A DNA stretch of 64,000 bases from Fagopyrum homotropicum (lineage: Eukaryota > Streptophyta > Magnoliopsida > Caryophyllales > Polygonaceae), in the NCBI GenBank assembly GCA_033239125.1, contig BSWB01000004.1, positions 29,757,501 through 29,821,500 of the forward strand, written 5' to 3'. The notes below the pieces were generated by a model, which saw only the letters and a list, made by a program, of their open reading frames with translations, did no database searches and was not told the DNA's origin. Position numbers and translations under genes: made by a program. Position 1 is the first letter of the stretch, and each line of letters opens with the position of its first letter. Positions 10,592-20,340 of this stretch are shown here, one piece after another.

Positions 10592-11106
10592 GCGCTTGAG
10601 TTACCACGAGTACGGACTAATTGAGGAGTGTTAGAGTGTTTTGACTCAGGTAAGTCCTTGCAACTTACTTAGCCAGTTTCTGAGTGTTAGTTGAGTGATA
10701 GTAGTGGTGTGTGCTATTGTTTGATTTAATAATAATAACTTGCCAGGACGACTGTTTTTACGTTTAAGGCCCAAGTGTATGTATAACGGGCCGTGACATC
10801 ACTGCCCAGCTCTGACAGGAGACTGGGAGGTTCTCTATACCCATACCATACAGGTACAAGGTGAGATGCATCGGATCCATTCCTGATGGTTACACGGGGG
10901 CGGAGGCGAGGTTTGGGAATCCCTCGTGTCACAAAATAAGTATCATTAGAGTGAACGAGTAAATTAAAGCAAGATAATAAAACGGACTTGTTTGAAGCAT
11001 GCTGAGTGTTTCTGTTTATCTGAGTGTGTTTGTGCTGCTATTATTCTACTAATATTTAGATAACTAGCTAACGGTTCCTCTTGTTGTTGTTTTAGATTTA
11101 CCGCAG
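10592..11106 (+). other. Exon-like block and intron-like unit with structured domain, LTR B
   Basis: The exon-like block is 10592-10649 (58 nt) between ATTGACAG and CTCAG|GTAAGT. The intron-like unit is 10650-11106 (457 nt), ending TTTACCGCAG|GTTAG, with AGCTAACGG upstream as a branch-like site. The donor hairpin is GTAAGTCCTTGCAACTTAC (10650-10668). GTGACA (10793-10798) can pair with TGTCAC (10927-10932), and CGAGG (10907-10911) with CCTCG (10922-10926). Confidence 0.6.
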
Positions 11107-11416
11107 GTTAGATCAGCAGCTGAGTGATCCGGAAGTAGTGGTCAGCCGGGTCTCCGTACTCCTTAGAGCGGGGTTGGGGTTGTTTTGTCTTTCCTTTCTT
11201 TTGGTTAAGACAGTTGTTCTTTTCTCTTGTTTAAGTACTGTAGGCTGCTAGACAGTGTTGCATTCATTACTCTAAAAACATGGTTTTTATGAATTTCGGT
11301 TTCTTTATTTGTGTCTTGTTGCAAGGTCCTAGTAATGTTGTTGTCAAACTGAGGTCGGGACCCATTGTGAGGTCCTAACCAGTAATACTCCGAGTTCTGA
11401 GAATTCGGGGTGTTAT

Positions 11417-13050
11417 GACTCTAACTTTGTGCACCTTTGGAAGGAGACTTAAGCCTCTCATTTGTTGAACCCGTTGACATGTAAAATATACTTGGTTTTC
11501 CACGAACCCTTCAACAACAATTGATCATCATAAAGGGTATATTGATTCAATATTTCTCCAAGAGAGTGTTAAAATGGTTTTCATCATCCAACACGTTCAA
11601 ATTGAAGTTATTATTACAACGGGTGACTTTTTATGAATAAGACAATTTATCAAAATTGCTCCCGCACGAGCACACTTAACTTCAGAGTTCTTTGTCCTCA
11701 CTCGACCACTGAAAAGAAGAATTTTTTTTGACATGGGTAGCAATCCATCCTTATAAGTTAACCATAAATCTCCATTCAAATGATGCAGATAACAATTTTA
11801 CCAGGTGTTACCGCTTCTAACTCCAATTTGAACGTATTGGAAGATGAATCCGTTTTTAATGTTTTTGGAGAAAATTTTGGATCAATATAATCTGTTTTGA
11901 TGACCGAATAATGTTGAACGGGTATACTTGTAGAATTTATAGATTCTTTCTATCGTGATTGAAATATATTATAAGGTGTATACAAAAAACAAGTGAATCA
12001 ACCGATATATTCATTATCAATATTGTTAGATATTAAGTAACACATCAAAAGATTTATTAGTTTTTTCCATAATATTCTTTAAATCTCAAATATTTTATAT
12101 AAAATATTTTTTATTCATTATTATTTACTAAGTAACTAAATAATATATTATATTAATAACAATAAAACTTCTCATTTATTGAATACAAAAAATAAATTTG
12201 GTCACCCTAGCTATTTTATTGTACCATAAATATTCTTCCGAAAATCTTCATTTTTATATATATTTTAAGATTTAATATACTATGCTAAATAATACACTCA
12301 AATAAAATATCATAAAACCAAGTCATCGAATAAAAGAAAACCGATTTCACTAATCCAATTTGTTATTTTTCAAAGAATTTTTCGATGTCAGCATCAAATT
12401 AGACGAAATCAATTATTTTGAATGCAAAATATCAATTATACATAACATAACATTATTAAAGTTTTTAACTAAATGATTTATTATATATGTTTTAAAATAC
12501 TATTGCATTCAATTAAATGAATAAAAACCTAATTTTATCAATATGCTTAGATATTTTACGCAAAACCCTTTATGTTTAGATAACAAATTAAGATAGTTTC
12601 TTTACTTTTATCCAAAATTATGAAAACATCAAGGAAACTATACATACATCCAACCCATTTAATAAATCCTATTGTCAAATACAATAGAATCAACAAAAAT
12701 ATATGAATATCCTTTTTTAAATTGATTGATCATCTCTTTATGAGGAATAGGATGTATAGTAAAACACGAATAATAAAAATAAATACATAAATTTAATCCC
12801 GTATTTGTCGAGTAGTGTAGTAGTAAAAATTAATAAATAACACACTTTATCATAAATTTTAATAATTGCATAAACATGTAAAGTGGTTGATGTTATAAGA
12901 AGAAGAAAAAATAAGAGTATTTTTTACAAAAAAGAAACATAAATATTATAGAATTAAGCATGTTAACAGTACAATTATACAATAAGTATTATATTCTTAA
13001 AGTGTATCTTACCAATATTGATGATAAAAAAAACATTTTCAAAGGTTAAT
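11417..13050. repeat. AT-rich tandem array, unit 1 (1634 bp)
   Basis: First of at least five closely similar units, each taken to start at GACTCTAACTTTGTGCACC. This copy lacks about 110 bases that units 2-5 have after the run TGTATACAAAAAAC, plus a short piece just downstream. The unit is AT-rich with scattered short frames, one of which is listed separately. The array starts directly at the end of LTR B, so its true left edge is unknown. Confidence 0.85.
11597..11779 (-). other. Small unassigned reading frame in the array unit
   Basis: A 60-codon frame (starting NGDLWLTYKDGLLPMSKK after a TTG codon) is open in several units: here, 34665-34847, 36408-36590 and 60118-60300. An upstream frame on the same strand (reading LELEAVTPGKIVICI) overlaps it in another phase, and a frame downstream reads NQYTLYDDQLLLKGSWKTKY. 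The unit may therefore carry a decayed protein fragment. Because units are nearly identical overall, an open frame here is weak evidence of selection. I do not recognise the family. Confidence 0.2.
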
Positions 13051-14583
13051 GACTCTAACTTTGTGCACCTTTGGAAGGAGACTTAAGCCTCTCATTTGTT
13101 GAACCCGTTGACATGTAAAATATACTTGGTTTTCCACGAACCCTTCAACAACAATTGATCATCATAAAGGGTATATTGATTCAATATTTCTCCAAGAGAG
13201 TGTTAAAATGGTGTTCATCATCCAACACGTTCAAATTGAAGTTATTATTACAACGGGTGACTTTTTATGAATAAGACAATTTATCAAAATTGCTCCCGCA
13301 CGAGCACACTTAACTTCAGAGTTCTTTGTCCTCACTCGACCACTGAAAAGAAGAATTTTTTTTGACATGGGTAGCAATCCATCCTTATAAGTTAACCATA
13401 AATCTCCATTGAAATGATGCAGATAACAATTTTACCAGGTGTTACCGCTTCTAACTCCAATTTGAACGTATTGGAAGATGAATCCGTTTTTAATGTTTTT
13501 GGAGAAAATTTTGGATCAATATAATCTGTTTTGATGACCGAATAACGTTGAACGGGTATACTTGTAGAATTTATAGATTCTTTCTATCGTGATTGAAATA
13601 TATTATAAGGTGTATACAAAAAACAAAAGCAATAATCATTATTGAAACTCTCAATTGATTATACCAACCAACTAAATTAACTATAATATTTAATAATCAT
13701 ATAATATCCAAGTGAATCAACCGATATATTCACTTGTGTGGGATTAATTATTCATTATCAATATTGTTAGATATTAAGTAACACATCAAAAGATTTATTA
13801 GTTTTTTCCATAATATTCTTTAAATCTCAAATATTTTATATAAAATATTTTTTATTCATTATTATTTACTAAGTAACTAAATAATATATTATATTAATAA
13901 CAATAAAACTTCTCATTTATTGAATACAAAAAATAAATTTGGCCACCCTAGCTATTTTATTGTACCATAAATATTCTTCCGAAAATCTTCATTTTTATAT
14001 ATATTTTAAGATTTAATATACTATGCTAAATAATACACTCAAATAAAATATCATAAAACCAAGTCATCGAATAAAAGAAAACCGATTTCACTAATCCAAT
14101 TTGTTATTTTTCAAAGAATTTTTCGATGTCAGCATCAAATTAGACGAAATCAATTATTTTGAATGCAAAATATCAATTATACATAACATAACATTATTAA
14201 AGTTTTTAACTAAATGATTTATTATATATGTTTTAAAATACTATTGCATTCAATTAAATGAATAAAAACCTAATTTTATCAATATGCTTAGATATTTTAC
14301 GCAAAACCCTTTATGTTTAGATAACAAATTAAGATAGTTTCTTTACTTTTATCCAAAATTATGAAAACATCAAGGAAACTATACATACATCCAACCCATT
14401 TAATAAATCCTATTGTCAAATACAATAGAATCAACAAAAATATATGAATATCCTTTTTTAAATTGATTGATCATCTCTTTATGAGGAATAGGATGTATAG
14501 TAAAACACGAATAATAAAAATAAATACATAAATTTAATCCCGTATTTGTCGAGTAGTGTAGTAGTAAAAATTAATAAATAACA
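13051..14583. repeat. AT-rich tandem array, unit 2, left part
   Basis: Same unit as 11417-13050 but with the extra bases absent there. It is cut by element C, whose target duplication TAACA is at 14579-14583 and 34272-34276; the unit continues at 34277. Joined, unit 2 is about 1751 bp. Confidence 0.87.
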
Positions 14584-14894
14584 TGTAATAACCAAAAAAA
14601 AAAAAAAAATTTTTTAACTCCGGGTTATACTGAACTTAACAGGATTCCGATCCGCCAATATTTATCCTTTAAATTAAAATAAATGAGAATCTAATCTCTA
14701 TCATTTTATTTGACCATAATTCACATAAAATGATAAATATTGTAACCGGAAATAATTCCGTACCTTTAAAATAAAATGATAACTTATATAATACAATAAA
14801 TAATCCGTAAATTATTCCCGTAATTTTTCTTTCGGTCCGGGACGGTTAACGAGTTTTTCTTTAACCTATTTTAATGGGAGAGCAGGCCGGGTCC

Positions 14895-14960
14895 GGCCCA
14901 CTACTAGGCCCAAATGAGCATCAGTCGGCCCAACCTCCTAACCTAACCCCAAACCCTAAA
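14895..14960 (+). promoter_or_regulatory. Site II and telo-box motifs in the 5' LTR of C
   Basis: TCCGGCCCACT, TAGGCCCAAAT and TCGGCCCAACC give TGGGCC motifs on the minus strand, followed by AAACCCTAAA (14951-14960). The order is the same as in LTR B and again precedes a GC-rich leader. The 3' LTR of C repeats it at about 32112-32180. Confidence 0.5.
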
Positions 14961-15774
14961 CAGTCTCCTAAACATGTTTAAGCCTAATCTATTAGCATTC
15001 TCCTAACCAGTGCCGCTACCTGCTTCTCCCTCTCTCTTCTGTACAATCGATAGCATTCACAACTGCCGATGCCGCAGCAGCCCCGCCCACCGTCCGACTT
15101 AACCGTTGTCTCACATCCCTCATAACGGGAACGCCGGTAAGACCTAGTCCTCCTCCCCGAGTGGTACTATCGTGGCAGCCGCTGATGTGTACACTTTTCG
15201 CACAGCCGATCCCGAGTTACGACGAGGCTGAACGGCTAACGCCCAAGAACCGGGTCTCGCGACAGTAACCACCACCAGTCACGAACACTAGCCTATAACG
15301 ACGTCGACGCCGCAGTTGCAGAAGGTAAGCCTCGGTTGCCTCCAATCCGTCTCCCTCCTTTTCTATTGCACGATACACCATACCGACGGCCTCCCTTGTT
15401 ACATACAGTACAATCCGGAAGCGAGTTGGTGAACGCAGCCTTCCCCACGAATAAGCGGCACATCGTCGGGCTTCTCGTCTCGTGTTCTGCAGCCTTCAAG
15501 TGCCAGCAACGAAGATCCGAAGAGTCCCTAACCGAAGGCTACTCCGATCGAACCAGGCTGCAGCCTCCTCTCCAATTTCGTGACGTAGTACCGTGCGGTT
15601 AGTACCTCTCCGCCTCAGTATACTGCGATTTTTGTATACATAGTTCGCATAAGTATAATAGGTATGAATGTATAAGTATACCAAAGTTAGGAATGTATAT
15701 AAATATACGTATGTACCATTTGCAGAGTAGTATTCGTATATACATACGTTTAGATATATATTAGGAATGGTATA

Positions 15775-15911
15775 GTTATATATATATATATATATATGCG
15801 CACTACTGAGTGTTAGATATGAGGGTTTAAATATACATATATTTGAATAAATTGGAATTTTGGGACATATATAGATATATATATAAGGGATATACATAGT
15901 TATATATGTAA

Positions 15912-15951
<40 letters not shown>
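15775..15951. repeat. TA microsatellites in the 5' LTR of C
   Basis: Two TA runs (about 15776-15798 and 15912-15951) flank about 110 bases of unique sequence. In the 3' LTR (33001-33038) the two runs are fused and the unique part is missing. This accounts for most of the length difference between the two LTRs. Confidence 0.85.
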
Positions 15952-15955
<4 letters not shown>

Positions 15956-17233
15956 GGGAGATGAAAATATATATATAGGTTTACCAAGGAGTTACATATT
16001 TATACGAGTTGAAGGAAAGGTTAAGGTATGTACGTAAGTATATATACATGTATAAGAGTAGAGTAGTAACCGGGAAGGAGGAGGAGTGTTATTCCTTGAC
16101 GAGTGGATTCGGGATTAGAACTTATAACCCTAAGTAAGTTATCCGAGAGAAACAAAAGTTGGAAAACAAGTTCTAAAAGTGAATGCTAGATTTTAATGAT
16201 AGACGTGGGAGAGTTCCGGGACCAAGGAAAAGAAAAATGATCTTTTTAACCTAAGAGAAACTTTTCTTAACTTTTCTTCGTGAGATTCACAACTTAGGAG
16301 TTTATAACTTCTAAGAGTTTAGGGATGTGTTTTGATCCCCATGCCTTATTTGACAGGCGTTTGAGTTACCACGAGTACGGACCGATTTGAGACTTGTTAG
16401 AGTGTGATTTGACTCAGGTAAGTCCTTGCGACTTACTTAGCTGGTTTTTGGATATTAGTTGAGTGATAATAGTGGTGTGTGTGCAATGTGTGTTATAATA
16501 AAAATAACAACTTATTAGGACGACCGTGGTTATTATGTTTTAAGGCCCAAGTGTATGTATAACGGGCCGTGACATCACTGCCCAGCTCTGCCAGGAGACT
16601 GGGAGGTTCTCTATACCCAGACCATACATGTACACGGTGAGATGCATCGGATCCACTCCTGATGGGTACACGGGGGCGGAGGCGAGGTTTGGGAATCCCT
16701 CGTGTCACAAAATAAGTATCATTAGAGTGAATGACTTAAATGAAGATAATAAATGGATTGTTTGAAAGCATGATGTGTAACACCCCAATTTCTCGGAACT
16801 CGGGGAGCTACTAGTTAGGACCTCACAATGGGTCCCGACCTTGGTTTAACAACAACATTACTTGGATCTTACAACAAGGCACAAATGTATTTAAAACAAT
16901 TTCTAAAACATAATATTTTTAATGGTATAAACGTACACATGTGACAGCCTTACAAACATATATAAAGATACATAACATGCATGACGTATGGAAGACTCCC
17001 CCGTCCCCATCTAATGAGTACGTGGACCCGGCTGACCATCCGTTCCGGATCTCTCTGCAACTGTCTATCTCTACAGATCTACAACACGGATAAACCGTTA
17101 GCTAACAAAATCCAAATATAAGTAGAATAACAATAGCACAAACACACGCAGAAAAATTATAAACAAACATCATGCTGGCACTCAACCGTTTATTATCTAT
17201 TATTTAAGTGATTCACATTATTCAATTTAAGTT

Positions 17234-17524
17234 GTGGCACGAGAGCTATTAACAGCTCTCGCCTCCGTTCCTTATCCAACTGGGTGTAGGTCTAGCTGAC
17301 CTCCGCCGGTAGCATCACTACAAACCGAGCATGGACTAGTCCCTAAAGAAACCCCCAGCGCCCGCAAGCTAACTGAGCAGAATGCCACCGCCCGTTACTC
17401 TTAGGCCAAGTATAGGTCGGTAAATATCTATCACAACCTATAACTCTAAACATCTCAATCGCACACCACTATCATCAATCATGCTCATATTTAGAAGTCA
17501 GCTAAGTAAGCCCAAAGGACTTAC
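17234..17524 (-). other. Structured domain and donor hairpin, LTR D
   Basis: Read on the minus strand, CAG|GTAAGTCC-TTT-GGGCTTAC (17524-17506) comes first. Then GTGGCA (17388-17383) can pair with TGCCAC (17239-17234), with the perfect hairpin CGAGAGCT-loop-AGCTCTCG just inside the second arm. The copy in the 5' LTR is at 24330-24620. The pairing letters differ from LTRs B, C and G (GTGACA/TGTCAC) in a matched way. Confidence 0.6.
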
Positions 17525-18039
17525 CTGATATAAAGCTCGACTCTTTGTAAACCAACTCGCTCTGTAAACTGTAGCAATTCAGTTGCCTGCCAAAGGAGAT
17601 AAGTGCATTAGCACACTCCCACGTAATTAGAAGTCTAAGACTTCTAAGGTAGAGATCGTAATTACAGTACTAATTTATGGTAAAATGACTATTTTACCCT
17701 TGGTCCCGAAACTCCCAGAAATTCCAAAACTCAAGTCTAAACTTCTATTTGAGACTATAAAGTCATATTCTAAGTCCTAAAGTTTAGTTTGGTTACAAAC
17801 TGTCACTTTTCTTATTTCCTATTTTCCGAAAGATCGTAAAGGTCCAACTTCGGTTTCAAATATAAAATTCGTAAAAGCTTATAAAAATTCCGAAACAATT
17901 CTCTAGATCATCTATGATGTTCCCTCTACCCTTAGGAGCAAGAATTTTTCAAAACTGTTCATCCATCATTTTTATAAAAATTCCAAAGTTGGTTACAACA
18001 CTTGAAGTTTCCTATACTTAGCCAAAATCTGAGTACACT

Positions 18040-18800
18040 TTGAAAAATCATAACTCCTAAACCACTCACTTGATTTATCCCAAATTTTGATATGTTCTAC
18101 TATAAAATCTTACCTATAATATATCCAAAATTCAGCCGGAAAGGATATCAAGAGCTTATTCAAAATCATCTCACAAAACAGCATCACTTGCTGTTTTCCC
18201 CCAACACTCAGCACATATATAAAAACGTCAACTTTGAAACACAATAACTCTCGAACCGTAACTCCGATTCTTCCCAAATTTTAATATGATCTACAACAAG
18301 ATGTCAAATATATCATATCAAAAATTCAAGCCTAACAGAGATCAAAAGCCTATTCAAAACTATCTCACAAAACAGCATCCCATGCTGTTTTTCTCAACTC
18401 AGCACATTTATAAAACTGAACTTTGAAACCTCATATCTCTCAAACCATAACATGGATTCCTCTGAAATTTTAGTATGATCTACTATACTATATCAACTAT
18501 AATTTGTCCGAAATTCAAGTCTAACAGAAGTCAATAACCCCTCCAAATTTATTCTACAAAACTGCATCTCAAGCAAATTTCCTCAAACTCAGCACACTTA
18601 GAAAACTGCATGAGAAGCCAACTTGATAAACTCATATCTCCTAAACTATAACTCAGAATTGGCTCAAATTTCAGTATGTTCTACACTGCAATACCGACAA
18701 CAACATATCCAAAAATCAGCAAGAAAGGAGGTGTCTAACATACCCAAATCTGGACCCAAAGATGACTGTTCGTCACTTCATGAAAATTCAGAAAACTGCA
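18040..18800 (-). repeat. About 190-bp degenerate tandem repeat inside LTR D
   Basis: On the plus strand, phrases like AACTCCTAAACCACTCACT, AACTCTCGAACCGTAACTCC, ATCTCTCAAACCATAACATG and ATCTCCTAAACTATAACTCA recur at about 18052, 18245, 18436 and 18640. Each is followed by TCCCAAATTTTGATATG-like sequence and by AAACAGCATC. The spacing is about 190-205. The other LTR has the same array at about 25140-25900, and element E has a related one. Confidence 0.75.
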
Positions 18801-19478
18801 TGAATCCTTACTGCTCATCTATGGCTCATCTGGTAGGCTTAGGACACATCAAAGGGCACTCGTTAGGCATGTATTACCTGGACGGAAATGCATGGAAGAG
18901 AAGGGTATAAACCTTACCCGATTCCAAGACTCGATGGCATGAAGGAAAATGGCCCGAAGGTGGTTGTTGCTTGCTGTCACTGGGGCGTATCAACAGCGAG
19001 GAGGATACACACTCTACGGCTGGATATGCTCTCCAGGAACTGAAGGTAGGCAGGCTCTCCTTGGGCACACAACTCACCGAAGAAGAGCGATTAGGGACGT
19101 ACATATGAAGGAGCCCTTGGTTGTTGTTTCTCCTGCGTTTGAAGAAGGCAGGGCTGGCGTTCCTCCTCTGCTGGCGTGACAAGCGAAGGTGAGATAATGG
19201 AGCATCGACACTGTCTACGTCTCCCTTGCGGTAGGTGCGAGGACGGCGGCACGAGGAGACTGACTGGCTGTGGTGGCTTGGCGTCGTCTGCGCGGAAGAG
19301 GGCGGAGTGGCGGTCTGAGGCGCGCCACCAACGATGTTTGCGGTTGCTGAAGTTTTGTGATGAAGACCTCTACACTGCTACCATCTTTATCCGGCATGGA
19401 AGGCGTGGACGAGCCCGACAGTAGGGTCGATTGGGGCTTCTCACCAATGGCCTTGTCATGGGCTGCGAGAGGAGTACG

Positions 19479-19568
19479 GCTGGAAGGCGGAAACCCTAGG
19501 CTGAGGAGATGAGAGGAGTAGCGGCTGGAAGGCGGAAACCCTAGGCTGAGGAGATGAGAGGAGTAGCG
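19479..19568. repeat. 45-bp direct repeat, two copies, in LTR D
   Basis: A unit beginning GCTGGAAGGCGGAAACCCTA occurs at 19479-19523 and 19524-19568, with a third partial copy after it. The 5' LTR of D has the same pair at about 26575-26664. It contains AAACCCTA, a telo-box-like core. Confidence 0.8.
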
Positions 19569-19851
19569 GTTGGAGCTGTACGTGGAGCAGGTTGGCTTCG
19601 TCATGGGCTGCGATGATCTTGTCAAAAATGGGCCCGGATGGCCTTGTCATGACTTAGTCATGGGCTTGTCAAGTGGGTCACTTACTATAAGGCTTGCAAG
19701 AGTGTTTTAAGAATGATCTTGTATGATAAAATTTCACATAAAATCATAGAAGTTGGGAAAATGATATTTTATGTGATTATCTCTTCACATAAAATGACAA
19801 GATTTAAGTTGACTCGTGATTTACCGAAAATTAAAATTTTTGGGTATTACA

Positions 19852-19888
19852 TCAGTACCCCCTTAAAATAAGTTTTGTCCCGAAACTT
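19852..19888 (-). other. PPT of element D with upstream hairpin
   Basis: On the minus strand AAGTTTCGGGACAAAACTT (19888-19870, one arm mutated) is followed by ATTTTAAGGGGGTACTGA directly before the LTR. It matches the PPT layout of B, C and E, so the element keeps its priming signals. Confidence 0.8.
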
Positions 19889-20091
19889 AGAATAAAGACA
19901 TCAATCCGATAAAATTCTGTATTTAGCACCGAGATATCTAATCTCCTTCCAAAGAATCCTAGCTATACTTTTCTAGACATAAAAGTATCACTTAAATATC
20001 ATAGAGTTGAAACACACAAGATTAAACACTCAAACACGGAATTAATTACACAGTCAAATAAGTCATACACCTCAACACCAAAATACTAACT

Positions 20092-20340
20092 TGTCGAAAC
20101 CAGGGTTGCGGTTGACTCCGCAAGGAACTCCAGATAACTACTCTTATAGTAATCCTCCGTCTCTCGGGTTATAACTATCTTTTCGTAGGTTTGCAAAAGG
20201 TTACGCCTCAATATCCGCAATATCTCAAGTAGATTCGTCGTCTTTTCATAAAACCACTGACTCTGAAATCTTTTCATGTACTTACATCATAAGCGCTTGC
20301 TACAACATTCTAGAATGGTTATCGAGTATCTCACCGGTAC
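20092..20340 (-). pseudogene. Decayed chromodomain end of pol, element D
   Basis: On the minus strand the last codons read YKSSYLEFLAESTATLVSTS before a stop. This parallels the end of the integrase chromodomain in A-C (NYPEFFAGLEVTLV or DVTFVSTS). DNA upstream still aligns loosely with the chromodomain coding sequence but has many indels. It shows that D descends from a coding element. Confidence 0.6.

Larger units (their letters stand above)
5379..11416 (+). mobile_element. Element B: Tekay/Del-type Ty3/gypsy retrotransposon, interrupted by A
   Basis: Sequence right of element A resumes within the protease, then RT, RNase H, integrase, chromodomain, PPT and a 3' LTR. Its 5' part lies left of A, outside the window. 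The pol DNA is clearly close to that of A, but the LTRs differ strongly. The LTR's last bases read GTGTTAT instead of GTGTTACA, directly before array unit 1, so its terminus is mutated or trimmed. Confidence 0.92.
8870..11416 (+). repeat. 3' LTR of element B (about 2.55 kb)
   Basis: It starts TGTAATAACCG and ends GGGGTGTTAT, the last bases departing from the usual TTACA. Contents in order: U3 inverted repeats (8971-9093), site II and telo-box motifs (9160-9237), a GC-rich leader with GGTAAG donors near 9395, 9567 and 9770, TA-rich microsatellites (about 9830-10280), an exon-like block and intron-like unit (10592-11106), and terminal hairpins (11357-11376 and 11390-11408). Short frames in the GC-rich part, for example 9212-9547 minus, are not convincing genes. 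Confidence 0.9.
14584..16775 (+). repeat. 5' LTR of element C, left part
   Basis: Starts TGTAATAACC followed by an A-run and T-run. It holds a U3 inverted repeat (14699-14735), site II/telo-box motifs, a GC-rich leader with GGTAAG donors near 15137 and 15325, long TA microsatellites (15775-15951), an exon-like block (16357-16417) and the first 358 nt of the intron-like unit (from 16418). The donor hairpin is 16418-16436 and GTGACA/TGTCAC are at 16569-16574 and 16703-16708. Element D interrupts the intron-like unit at 16775. Confidence 0.9.
16776..19851 (-). repeat. 3' LTR of element D (3076 bp)
   Basis: On the minus strand it starts TGTAATACCC (19851) and ends GGGGTGTTACA (16776). It includes two 45-bp repeats (19479-19568), a GC-rich leader, an internal tandem repeat of about 190 bp (18040-18800), the donor hairpin (17506-17524) and the structured domain (17234-17388). 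There CGAGAGCT and AGCTCTCG form a perfect 8-bp stem (17240-17261). Small frames such as 18623-18910 and 19215-19625 lie within it and are repeated in the other LTR; none looks like a known protein. Confidence 0.92.

Noticed and set aside
11417..14583. Possible CRISPR-like or inverted array
   Set aside because: The repeats are 1.7 kb long, directly adjacent and without spacers; they form a tandem array.
14941..14960. Telomere-like AACCCCAAACCCTAAAC
   Set aside because: Only about two units long and in the same place in the 3' LTR; better read as a promoter telo-box than an interstitial telomere.
15496..15987. 163-codon minus-strand frame rich in Tyr and Ile
   Set aside because: Translation of TA microsatellite; the same kind of frame is at 9873-10148.
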